A stretch of DNA of 64,000 nt from Rhizobacter sp. (GTDB lineage: Bacteria; Pseudomonadota; Gammaproteobacteria; Burkholderiales; Burkholderiaceae_C): NCBI GenBank assembly GCA_019635355.1, contig JAHBZQ010000001.1, forward strand, positions 3,286,001 through 3,350,000. The letters are read 5' to 3'. Below are positions 42,263-50,104 of the stretch, one piece after another. The position numbers and the translations under genes were made by a program. A model generated the notes under the pieces. The model was not told the DNA's origin and made no database searches. It saw nothing but the letters and a program-made list of their open reading frames with translations. The number at the start of each line of letters is the position of its first letter. Position 1 is the stretch's first letter.

Positions 42263-44107
42263 TCAGAACGTCGTCAGCTGCAACCCGCTGAACTGATCGC
42301 TCTCGCGCCACTGCGCCAGCATCTTGAAGTAGGGGATCGGCCCCTGCCCATAGGGCGAGTTCTGTACCCCGCGCGCTTCCGGCTTGCCTTCGTTGTTGTA
42401 GTAGCCCGGGGTGCACGAGGCCAGGAACTCCTGGTTGCGGCGCTGCCCGTCGATGATGGTCTGCACCCAGGCGTCTTCCTCGGCCACGGTGGGCTCCATC
42501 GTGCGCACCTTGCGTGAATGCGCCTGGCTGATGAGGAAGGTGGCATGGCGCGCCTGCTCGCCCAGCGAGTGGGTGTAGTTGGCGGTCTGGCCCGATTGCG
42601 GCGGCCCGAAGATGAAGAGGTTGGGAAAGCCGTTCGTCATCATGCCGTGCAGCGTGCGCATGCCGTTGGCCCACTTCTGCGAGAGCGTCTCGCCGCTGCG
42701 GCCCACGAGGTCGTAACCCGCGCGGCGGGTGTAGCCGGTGCCGACCTCGAAGCCGGTGGCAAAGACGATGGCATCCACCTCGAAGTGCTGGCCGTTGGCG
42801 ACGATGCCGTTCTCGGTGATGCGCTCCACACCCGCACCCTGCGTGTCGACCAGCGTCACGTTGTCGCGGTTGAAGGTCTGCAGGTACTCGTCGTGGAAAC
42901 ACGGGCGCTTGCAGAACTGGCGGTACCAGGGCTTGAGCGACTCGGCGACCTTCGGGTCTTTCACCACCTCGTCGACACGCGCGCGCACGGCCGTCATCTT
43001 CTTCGCGTCGGCCAGCTCCATCGTGAGCGTGATCTTTTCCATCGACGACAGCACGCTGCGGTCGGCCATCGCGAGCTGGCGGAAGTTGCGGGCGGCTTCG
43101 GTCCAGCCGTCGCGCACGAGGTCTTTGTCGGCATAGCCGCCGGCCACGAGCGTCGTGAAGTTCTCGATGCGCTCACGCTGCCAGCCGGGCTTCTGCTCGT
43201 CGTACCACTCGGGTGGCACCGGGCGATCGTTGCGGACGTCGACCGACGAGGGTGTGCGCTGGAAGACGTACAAATGCTTCGCGCCCTCGGCCAGGTGCGG
43301 CACGCACTGCACGGCGGTGGCGCCGGTGCCGATGATGGCGATGCGCTTGTCGCCGATCTTGTCGAGCCCGCCCAGCGGGCCGCCGCCGGTGTAGTCGTAG
43401 TCCCAGCGGCTGGTGTGGAAGGTGTGGCCCTTGTATCCCTCGATGCCGGGGATGCCGGGCAGCTTGGGCCGGTTCAGCGGGCCGTTGCTCATGACGACGA
43501 AGCGGGCGCGGATGCGGTCGTCGCGGTCGGTGTGCACGAGCCACACCGCGTCGGCCTCGACCCACTCGAGCTTCGTCACCCGCGTCTGGAAGAGCGCGTC
43601 GCGGTAGAGGTTGAAGTGGCGCGCGATGTGCTGCGCGTGGGCCAGGATGTCGGCGCCCATCGCGAAGCGCATCTTCGGCTTCACGCCCAGCTCTTCGAGC
43701 ATGGGCAGGTAGACCGAGGCCTCCATGTCGCAGGCGGCGCCGGGGTAGCGGTTCCAGTACCAGGTGCCGCCGAAGTCGCCACCGGCTTCGATGAAGCGGA
43801 TGCTTTCCTCGCCGGCCATGCGCAGGTGCGCGCCGGCCTGCAGGCCGCCGAAGCCGCCGCCGATGACGAGGATTTCGACCTGGTCGGCAAGCGGCGCCCG
43901 CGTGAAGCCAGGCGGCACATACGGGTCGACGGCATAGCGCGCGTAGTCGCCCTTGATCTCGACGTATTGCGCGTTGCCGTCTTCACGCAGGCGCTTGTCG
44001 CGCTCGACGCGATAGCGCTCGCGCAAGGCCTCGAGTTCGGCCATCTGCTGGTCGGAAAGGCCCGAGGCGGGTGCGGGTGTCGGGGCGGCAAGGGTGTCGG
44101 CGCTCAT
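42263..44107 (-). CDS. Baeyer-Villiger-type flavin monooxygenase
   Basis: A 614-residue FAD/NADPH enzyme. The FAD Rossmann motif is GGGFGG (83-88), followed by 'DFGGTWYWNRYPGAACDMEA'. The type I BVMO fingerprint 'YKGHTFHTSRW' (around 224-234, with Tyr for the usual Phe) and the NADPH motif 'IIGTGATAVQ' are present. Such enzymes convert ketones to esters or lactones. The length (with an N-terminal ~75-residue extension) matches cyclopentadecanone/steroid-type BVMOs. It is divergent from a zinc alcohol dehydrogenase, which could supply the ketone. Confidence 0.9.
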   Translation of the reverse strand: MSADTLAAPTPAPASGLSDQQMAELEALRERYRVERDKRLREDGNAQYVEIKGDYARYAVDPYVPPGFTRAPLADQVEILVIGGGFGGLQAGAHLRMAGEESIRFIEAGGDFGGTWYWNRYPGAACDMEASVYLPMLEELGVKPKMRFAMGADILAHAQHIARHFNLYRDALFQTRVTKLEWVEADAVWLVHTDRDDRIRARFVVMSNGPLNRPKLPGIPGIEGYKGHTFHTSRWDYDYTGGGPLGGLDKIGDKRIAIIGTGATAVQCVPHLAEGAKHLYVFQRTPSSVDVRNDRPVPPEWYDEQKPGWQRERIENFTTLVAGGYADKDLVRDGWTEAARNFRQLAMADRSVLSSMEKITLTMELADAKKMTAVRARVDEVVKDPKVAESLKPWYRQFCKRPCFHDEYLQTFNRDNVTLVDTQGAGVERITENGIVANGQHFEVDAIVFATGFEVGTGYTRRAGYDLVGRSGETLSQKWANGMRTLHGMMTNGFPNLFIFGPPQSGQTANYTHSLGEQARHATFLISQAHSRKVRTMEPTVAEEDAWVQTIIDGQRRNQEFLASCTPGYYNNEGKPEARGVQNSPYGQGPIPYFKMLAQWRESDQFSGLQLTTF

Positions 44108-44345
44108 ATATCAGCAGTACAAATTCGATGAAAGGTTTCAACTGTAAGGTATCTGCCTTAGAACTGCACCCGTTTTGCCGTGTGTATTTGAGCGTTGTCC
44201 CTATCAGGCGGAACGTTGTGTGCACCACGTCACCACCGCGACGTCGCTCATGTGACAGAAGCGTTCGGGCTGGCGCTCTTGAAGGCGGCCAACGGAGTGC
44301 GTACCCTCGTCGCTCCAGCAGTTTCCATTCGAGAAGGACTCCCCC
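44108..44345. promoter_or_regulatory. AT-richer divergent promoter region between BVMO and alcohol dehydrogenase
   Basis: The 238 bases are clearly richer in A/T than the rest of the neighbourhood. An imperfect inverted repeat CGTTGTCCC-TATCA-GGCGGAACG lies at 44193-44215. This is the natural place for promoters of both genes and for an operator. No regulator gene is adjacent, so the controlling protein is unknown. Confidence 0.4.
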
Positions 44346-45455
44346 ATGCCCACCACCGCACGTGCCGTCGTCGTCCGCGAAGTCAACGGCCCCATCACCG
44401 TCGAGACACTGCAGGTCAAGGACCCGGGCCCCAACGAAGTGCTCGTGAAGATGTCTGCCTGCGGCGTGTGCCACAGCGACCTGTCGGCCGCCAACGGCAC
44501 CATCCAGATGGCGCTGCCGCTCGTGCTCGGCCACGAGGGCGCCGGCATCGTGCAGGCGGTCGGCTCGGCGGTCACCGAGTTCAAGGTGGGCGACACGGTG
44601 CTGAGCAGCTTCGTCGCCATGTGCGGCCGCTGCCGCTACTGCTCGACCGGCCGCCCGCAGCTGTGCGACCAGCCGGTGCGCGCCGCACTCGCGGCACCCG
44701 GCGCGGTGCCGCGCTTCACGTCCGACAAGGGCGAAGGCTTCAACGTGTTCGGCGCGTGCGGCGTGATGGCCGAATACGCCACGCTGGCGGTCGACAGCGT
44801 GGTGAAGATCGACAAGGACATGCCGCTCGACAAGGCCTGCCTCGTGAGCTGCGGCGTCATGACGGGCGTGGGCGCTGCGCTCAACACCGCGCAGGTGCAG
44901 GCCGGCTCGATCTGCGTCGTGTTCGGCTGCGGCGGCGTGGGCCTGTCGGCGATCCAGGGTTGCCGCATCGCGGGCGCCTCGATGATCGTCGCGGTCGACA
45001 CCTCCGACCTCAAGCTGCAGATGGCGAAGGACTTCGGCGCCACCCACACCGTCAACGCCAAGAGCGTGGAAGACGTGGTCAAGGCGATCATGAAGCTGAC
45101 CGGCGGCGGCGCCGACTACGCGATCGAATGCGTGGGCGTGGGCGCCGTCGTGGCGCAGGCCGTCAACGTGCTCGCCCGCGGCGGCATGGCGGTCACCGTG
45201 GGCGTGTCGGCCCCGACCGACAGCGCCCCGGTGCGCACGCTCGCGATGACCGCGATGGAGCGCTCGCTCAAGGGCAGCTACTTCGGCTCGGCCCGGCCGC
45301 GCGAAGACTTCCCGCGCCTCATCAAGATGTACCGCACCGGCCAGTTGAAGCTCGACGAGCTCATCACCAAGACCTACTCGGTCGACGAAGCGCCGCAGGC
45401 TTTTGCCGACCTGGCCGAAGGGCGCAATGCGCGGGGCGTGATCCTCTTCGACTGA
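44346..45455 (+). CDS. Zinc-dependent alcohol dehydrogenase
   Basis: A 369-residue class III-like medium-chain dehydrogenase. Catalytic zinc ligands are C39 ('ACGVCHSDL'), H63-E64 ('GHEGAG') and the Cys of 'LVSCGVMTG'. Structural zinc ligands are C93, C96, C99 and C107 ('CGRCRYCSTGRPQLC'). The NAD motif is 'FGCGGVGLSAIQG' followed by 'VAVDTSDLKL'. With the divergent BVMO it could oxidise a secondary alcohol to the ketone that the BVMO uses (inference). Confidence 0.9.
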   Translation: MPTTARAVVVREVNGPITVETLQVKDPGPNEVLVKMSACGVCHSDLSAANGTIQMALPLVLGHEGAGIVQAVGSAVTEFKVGDTVLSSFVAMCGRCRYCSTGRPQLCDQPVRAALAAPGAVPRFTSDKGEGFNVFGACGVMAEYATLAVDSVVKIDKDMPLDKACLVSCGVMTGVGAALNTAQVQAGSICVVFGCGGVGLSAIQGCRIAGASMIVAVDTSDLKLQMAKDFGATHTVNAKSVEDVVKAIMKLTGGGADYAIECVGVGAVVAQAVNVLARGGMAVTVGVSAPTDSAPVRTLAMTAMERSLKGSYFGSARPREDFPRLIKMYRTGQLKLDELITKTYSVDEAPQAFADLAEGRNARGVILFD

Positions 45456-45528
45456 CACGCCGCACGACAGGGCCGCATGCCCGCCCGGCGATCGGGGCCA
45501 AGCCTGCACATCGCGTAGGCTTGGCGGC

Positions 45529-46455
45529 GTGATCCTGCACCCACCCCCTTCCGACGACCACCCGACCATCACCGCCGCCGAACGGGCCCGCGCTGCGGCG
45601 CGCAGCACCTGGGTCAGTGTCTGGGTCAACCTCGTGCTCACCGCGGCGCAGATCGCGATCGGCATCGTCGCCCGCTCGCAGGCGCTGGTGGCCGACGGGC
45701 TGCATTCGCTGTCGGACCTGGTCTCCGATTTCGTGGTGCTCTTCGTCAACCGCCACAGCCACAAGGGGGCCGATGCGGAGCACCCGTATGGCCACCAGCG
45801 TTTCGAGAACGCGGCCACGCTGCTGCTGGGCGCGCTCTTGATGAGCGTGGGCGTGGGCATGCTGTGGTCGGCGGTGGACCGCATCGCCACGCCCTCGTCG
45901 GCCGGCGGCGTGCAGCCGGCCGCGCTGTGGATGGCGCTCTTCACGCTGGCGGCCAAGGAGCTGCTCTTTCGCTACCTGCTGCGCGTGGCCGAGCGGATGA
46001 AGTCGAGCATGCTCGTTGCCAACGCATGGCATGCGCGCTCCGACGCGGCCAGCTCGCTGGTGGTGGCACTCGGCATCGCCGGCAGCCTGATGGGCTACGC
46101 CTTCCTCGACGCGGTGGCCGCGCTCATCGTCGGCCTGATGATTGTGCGCATGGGCTGGCGCTATGGGTGGGGTTCGCTCAACGACCTGATGGACCGCGGC
46201 GTCGACGAAGAAGAACTCAATGCCATCCGCAGCACGCTCGTGTCCACGCCCGGCGTGGCCGGCGTGCATGACGTGCGCACACGCAAGATGGGCGACATGG
46301 TGCTCGTCGACGCCCACATCGAGGTCGACGCCACGCTGAGCGTGGAGGCGGGCCATGCGATCGCCGTCGCCGCGCGCGAGCACGTGATGCAGCAGCACCA
46401 CCGGGTGCTCGACGTGATGACGCACGTGGACCCGTGGCACCCTGCCACGGCTTGA
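45529..46455 (+). CDS. Cation diffusion facilitator family transporter
   Basis: A 308-residue CDF protein from a GTG start. The HxxxD pairs of the transport site are H59/D63 ('DGLHSLSDL') and H168/D172 ('WHARSDAAS'). There are six hydrophobic segments, then a cytoplasmic C-terminal domain ('STPGVAGVHDVRTRKMGDMV') with His-rich end. HxxxD rather than DxxxD suggests Zn/Cd or Co/Ni rather than Mn/Fe, though not firmly. It is convergent with the acyl-CoA dehydrogenase gene. Confidence 0.9.
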   Translation: MILHPPPSDDHPTITAAERARAAARSTWVSVWVNLVLTAAQIAIGIVARSQALVADGLHSLSDLVSDFVVLFVNRHSHKGADAEHPYGHQRFENAATLLLGALLMSVGVGMLWSAVDRIATPSSAGGVQPAALWMALFTLAAKELLFRYLLRVAERMKSSMLVANAWHARSDAASSLVVALGIAGSLMGYAFLDAVAALIVGLMIVRMGWRYGWGSLNDLMDRGVDEEELNAIRSTLVSTPGVAGVHDVRTRKMGDMVLVDAHIEVDATLSVEAGHAIAVAAREHVMQQHHRVLDVMTHVDPWHPATA

Positions 46456-46459
46456 ACCC

Positions 46460-48649
46460 TCAACCGCCGCGGCCGAGGATCCAGCGCAGGAGACGGGGCC
46501 GGGCCGCGCTCGTGGTGCCTTCGACGTCGTCGACCGCGATCACCCGCTCGGCGGCGCGCAGGTAGGCGAGTGCGGCCGCCGGGCGCCTCGACTTGCGGGC
46601 CACCGCTTCGAGCGAGCCCGTGCGGCGCAGGGCCCGGTTGAGCTCGTCGACCTCGTCGCCCACCGCCTGCGCGGCATCGAGCGCGTCCATGAGGTCGAGC
46701 AGGCCGCCGCTCTTCGGCCGCGACACGTCGGGGCACAGGCGCCGCACCTGCGCCCGCTGCGTGCGCAGCGCTTCGGCGAGGGCCAGCGTTTCCTTGTCGC
46801 GCAAGGGTGTGAGCTGCCCGAGGCCGCGCAGCCACAGCGGCGAGAGCGTGCGCATCGCGCCCGAGGGCAGGTTGGCGTAGAGCTCGCGCAGCAGCGTGCC
46901 CGCTTGGTAAAGCTGCTCGCGGATGGCCGCCCGCGCGAGCGGCAGCATCGCCGGGTCGGCCTCGGTCTCGAAGCGCCACACGCAGGCGGCGGCCAGGTAC
47001 AGGTGCGAGAGCACATCGCCCAACCGCGCCGACAGCAGCTCCATGCGCTTCAGCTTGCCGCCGAGCAGGCCCATTGCGAGGTCGGCGCTCAGCGCGTACT
47101 GCGCGGAGAGCTTCGCGATGCGGCGCGCTTCGGGTCTGAGTGCATCGGACACCCGACCGCGCAACGGCGCGTGCACCACGCTGCGCCACAGGTTGCGCAG
47201 CACGTGGCCCGCATGGCCGAGCAGCGCGCGGCCGAGCGCGGCCTCGTCGCGCCCCTCGACGGCGGCCATCTCGTGCAGCACCTGCGGGTGGCAGCGGGTG
47301 GCGCCCTGGCCGAAGATGATGAGCGCGCGCGACAGCAGGTTGGCGCCCTCGACCGTGATCGCGATCGGCGCATGCCGGTAGGCCACGCCGAGCAGGTTCT
47401 TCGGGCCGGAAATGATGCCCTTGCCGCCCAGCACGTCCATGCCGTCGGTGACGGCGCGTCGGCCGGCTTCGGTGAGCTGCACCTTCAAGATGGCACTCGC
47501 CACGCTCGGGCGCTCGCCCGCGTCGAGCGCGGCGGCGGTGTAGCGGCGTGCGGCATCGGTGGCGTAGAGCCGCGCGGCCATGCCGGCGGTGATGCCCGCG
47601 ATGGCGTGGAACTTCCCGATCGGCAGGCCGAACTGCTCGCGCACCTGGCCATAGCCGTTGACGACGAAGAGCGAGGTCTGCTGCATGGCCGCGCCGAGCG
47701 CGGGCAGCGAGATGGCGCGGCCTGCGGCCAGGCACTCCATCAGCATGCGCCAGCCCTGGCCAACCTGCGGCTCACCGCCGATCACCCAGTCCATCGGCAC
47801 GAAGACGTCTTCGCCGCGCACGGGGCCGTTCATGAAGGCCGAGTCCATCGGGCGGTGGCGGCGGCCGATCTGCAGGCCGGGCGTGGGCACGGGCAGGAGT
47901 GCGCAGGTGATGCCGAGGTCTTGCTCGCCCTGGGGCCGACTTTCGTCAACGGCCTGGAAGGCGAGGCCCACGACGGTGGCGACCGGTGCCAGCGTGATGT
48001 AGCGCTTGTCGAAGCGCACGAGGAAGCCGCGCACGGCGCGGCCATCGATCACCCGCTCGGTGAGCACGCCACGGTCGGGGATGGACGCTGCATCCGACCC
48101 CGCATACGGCGAGGTGAGCGCGAAGCAGGGCAGGTCGCGCCCGTCGGCCAGGCGCGGCAGGTAGTGCTGCCGCTGCGCGTCGGTGCCGTAGCGCAGCAGC
48201 AGCTCGGCCGGGCCGAGCGAGTTGGGCACCATCACCGTCACCGCGCAGGCGACGTTGACGGTGGCGATCTTCGCCACGACCTCGGCGTGCGCGGTGTGGC
48301 TGAAGCCGAGGCCGCCGTGCTCGCGCGGGATGATCATCCCGAAGAAGCGGTGCTTGCGCAGGAAGTGCCACACCTCGGGCGGCAGGTCGCGAGCTTCGTC
48401 GATGGCGTGGTCGTCGAGCATCGCGGTGAGCGCGCGCACCTCGTGCTCGATGAAGTGGCGCTCGACTTCCGTGACGCGCGGCCGGCCACGGCGCATCAGT
48501 GCGTCGAAATCGGGCCGGCCCGAGAAGAGCTCTCCCTCGAAGCCGACGGTGCCGGCGTCGAGGGCCGCGCGTTCGGTCTCGCCCATCGCGGGCAGGGCCT
48601 TGGAAAACGGCGCCATCGCGAGGCGCCCGATGAGGCGGTGCAATCCCAT
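46460..48649 (-). CDS. FadE-like acyl-CoA dehydrogenase
   Basis: A 729-residue flavoprotein. The acyl-CoA dehydrogenase core (~75-480) has 'VPNSLGPAELLLRYGTDAQR', 'CFALTSPYAGSDAAS', 'AGRAISLPALGAAMQQTSLF' and 'DVLGGKGIISGPKNLLGVAY'. The long C-terminal helical domain (DUF1974-type) is typical of the FadE branch. It lacks the N-terminal membrane segments of E. coli FadE (814 residues). It begins beta-oxidation of fatty acyl-CoA. The start is uncertain: ATG 48649 lies only three bases from a strong hairpin, and ATG 48616 is an alternative. Confidence 0.85.
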   Translation of the reverse strand: MGLHRLIGRLAMAPFSKALPAMGETERAALDAGTVGFEGELFSGRPDFDALMRRGRPRVTEVERHFIEHEVRALTAMLDDHAIDEARDLPPEVWHFLRKHRFFGMIIPREHGGLGFSHTAHAEVVAKIATVNVACAVTVMVPNSLGPAELLLRYGTDAQRQHYLPRLADGRDLPCFALTSPYAGSDAASIPDRGVLTERVIDGRAVRGFLVRFDKRYITLAPVATVVGLAFQAVDESRPQGEQDLGITCALLPVPTPGLQIGRRHRPMDSAFMNGPVRGEDVFVPMDWVIGGEPQVGQGWRMLMECLAAGRAISLPALGAAMQQTSLFVVNGYGQVREQFGLPIGKFHAIAGITAGMAARLYATDAARRYTAAALDAGERPSVASAILKVQLTEAGRRAVTDGMDVLGGKGIISGPKNLLGVAYRHAPIAITVEGANLLSRALIIFGQGATRCHPQVLHEMAAVEGRDEAALGRALLGHAGHVLRNLWRSVVHAPLRGRVSDALRPEARRIAKLSAQYALSADLAMGLLGGKLKRMELLSARLGDVLSHLYLAAACVWRFETEADPAMLPLARAAIREQLYQAGTLLRELYANLPSGAMRTLSPLWLRGLGQLTPLRDKETLALAEALRTQRAQVRRLCPDVSRPKSGGLLDLMDALDAAQAVGDEVDELNRALRRTGSLEAVARKSRRPAAALAYLRAAERVIAVDDVEGTTSAARPRLLRWILGRGG

Positions 48650-48652
48650 GTG

Positions 48653-48674
48653 GGCGAGCCTAGGTGGGCTCGCC
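48653..48674 (-). other. Hairpin in the leader of the acyl-CoA dehydrogenase gene
   Basis: A perfect 8-bp stem, GGCGAGCC (48653-48660) and GGCTCGCC (48667-48674), with a six-base loop. It lies just upstream of the annotated start on the minus strand and 47 bases after the atpE-like stop. With no T-run it is not a classical terminator. It could block ribosome access at 48649 or protect the upstream mRNA end. Confidence 0.4.
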
Positions 48675-48720
48675 GTTCAAGCGCATCAGCGCACCGCGCG
48701 GATCGGCGTAGGAACCCGCC

Positions 48721-48960
48721 TTACTTGAAGGGATTGGCGGTGGCGAACCAGAGGCCGATGCCGGTCGCGATGATGAACGCGCCATCGAGCACGCCCACCA
48801 GCAGGAACACCTTGCCTTGCAGCGGCTCCATCATCTCGGGCTGGCGTGCCGAGGCTTCGAGGTACTTGCTCGCCATCACGCCCACGCCCAGGCACGAGCC
48901 GATGGCACCGAGGCCGATCATGTGGCCCACGGCGAGGGGGAGGAGGTTGATGCCTTCCAT
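48721..48960 (-). CDS. atpE: ATP synthase F0 subunit c (solitary gene)
   Basis: A 79-residue proteolipid with two membrane helices around the RQP loop (39-41, 'EASARQPEMMEPLQGK'). The proton-carrying carboxylate is D59 in 'FLLVGVLDGAFIIATGIGLW'. The N-terminal helix has the Gly-rich 'IGLGAIGSCLGVGVMASKYL'. AAGGAG stands seven bases before the ATG. No other atp gene is nearby, so this is outside the usual atpBEFHAGDC operon. It may be the only copy, moved out, or a paralogue. Confidence 0.85.
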   Translation of the reverse strand: MEGINLLPLAVGHMIGLGAIGSCLGVGVMASKYLEASARQPEMMEPLQGKVFLLVGVLDGAFIIATGIGLWFATANPFK

Positions 48961-49020
48961 GTCGTTTCTCCTTGCGTCGTTGAATTCAAGGAGATCGTCT
49001 CGCCGTGGGGTGCGTGGCGT

Positions 49021-49041
49021 CCATGACCTGCGAGGTCATGG
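49021..49041. promoter_or_regulatory. Perfect palindrome CCATGACCT-GCG-AGGTCATGG
   Basis: A 9-bp inverted repeat with a three-base centre lies between the Bug receptor gene stop (49057) and the atpE start (48960). It is 61 bases upstream of atpE, so it could be an operator for that gene. It could also be a hairpin at the 3' end of the Bug transcript. No T-run follows on the minus strand. Confidence 0.45.
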
Positions 49042-49056
49042 CGGCCTGCGCACGCT

Positions 49057-50031
49057 TCAGTCAGACTTGATGTTCCGGCTCGTGATGATGTCGGAGAGCA
49101 GCGCCGTGTCGGCCTTCATGCGCTGGGCCAGGCCCTCGGGCGCGCTGCCCACGGCCTGCCAGCCGGCCGTCAGCAGCCTGGCCTGCGTCTCGGGCTGTTT
49201 CATCACCTCGGCCACGGCCGCGGCCACACGCGCCACCACCGGCTTGGGCAACGAGGCGGGGCCGACGAGCGCCGTCCACACCTCGAGGTCGGTGCCGTTC
49301 ACGCCCGCTTCGCGCAGCGTGGGCACATCGGGCACGAGCGCGCTGCGGCCGGGCGAGGTGACCGCCACCGCCTTCAGCTTGCCGGCCTTGACCTGCGGCA
49401 TCGCGATGCCGGGCGGCAGCAGCGAGAGCTGCACTTGGCCTGCGATCAGCGCCGTCACCACCTGCGGGTTGCCGGGGAAGGGCACGTGCACCGCGCCGAT
49501 GCCGGTCTTGCTCTTGAGCAGCTCCATGCCGAGGTGGCCCACGGTGCCATTGCCGGGCGTGCCGTAGTTGCCCTTGTCGCCGAGCGAGCGCGCCCAGGCG
49601 ATCAGCTCGGCGGGCGTGCTGCCCTTCGCGTCGCCTGCGGCGGTGAGCACGAGCGGGGCGGTGCCGAGCAGCGAGATGGGCGCGAAGTCACGCGCCGGGT
49701 CGAACGGGGTGGCCGGGTTGATGAGCTTGGCGACGGTGAGGTTGCCGTTGATCACGATGCCGAGCGTGTGCTCGTCGGTGGCGCGGGCGACCTGGTCGGC
49801 AGCGATGTTGCCCGAGGCGCCGGGCTTGTTGTCGACCACCACCGGCTGGCCGAGCGCCTTGGCCAGCGCGTCGGACAGCGCGCGCGCCATCACGTCGGGC
49901 GACGAGCCGCCGGGGAAGCCCACCACCAGCCGCACGGGCTTGGTGGGCCAGGCGGCGGTCTGGGCCAGCGCAGGGGAAAGCGGCAGCAGTGCGGCCACGG
50001 CAGCGGCCAGCAGATGTCTCTTGGAGATCAT
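49057..50031 (-). CDS. Bug/TctC-family tripartite tricarboxylate transporter substrate-binding protein
   Basis: A 324-residue periplasmic receptor with a signal peptide ('RHLLAAAVAALLPLSPALAQ'). Family motifs are 'WPTKPVRLVVGFPGGSSPDV', 'VVDNKPGASGNIAADQVA' and 'YGTPGNGTVGHLGMELLKSK'. It would deliver a carboxylate or related solute to a TctAB permease, which is not in the window. Orphan Bug genes are very common in Burkholderiales. It is divergent from the cytosine deaminase-like gene. Confidence 0.9.
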   Translation of the reverse strand: MISKRHLLAAAVAALLPLSPALAQTAAWPTKPVRLVVGFPGGSSPDVMARALSDALAKALGQPVVVDNKPGASGNIAADQVARATDEHTLGIVINGNLTVAKLINPATPFDPARDFAPISLLGTAPLVLTAAGDAKGSTPAELIAWARSLGDKGNYGTPGNGTVGHLGMELLKSKTGIGAVHVPFPGNPQVVTALIAGQVQLSLLPPGIAMPQVKAGKLKAVAVTSPGRSALVPDVPTLREAGVNGTDLEVWTALVGPASLPKPVVARVAAAVAEVMKQPETQARLLTAGWQAVGSAPEGLAQRMKADTALLSDIITSRNIKSD

Positions 50032-50104
50032 GGGGTACGTGTCTTGCATGAGGGAAGGGCAAGCCTAAGCCAGAATCGTTTTCGTGTTTCTCAGGAGCCG
50101 CCCC

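Noticed and set aside
42518..44131. Plus-strand 537-codon frame over the BVMO
   Set aside because: Shadow frame with no recognisable motif. The minus-strand BVMO has all FAD and NADPH motifs.
46904..49567. Plus-strand 887-codon frame
   Set aside because: Runs antisense through the acyl-CoA dehydrogenase, atpE and Bug genes, all of which are convincing. Composition is His/Gly/Ala-rich without a domain.
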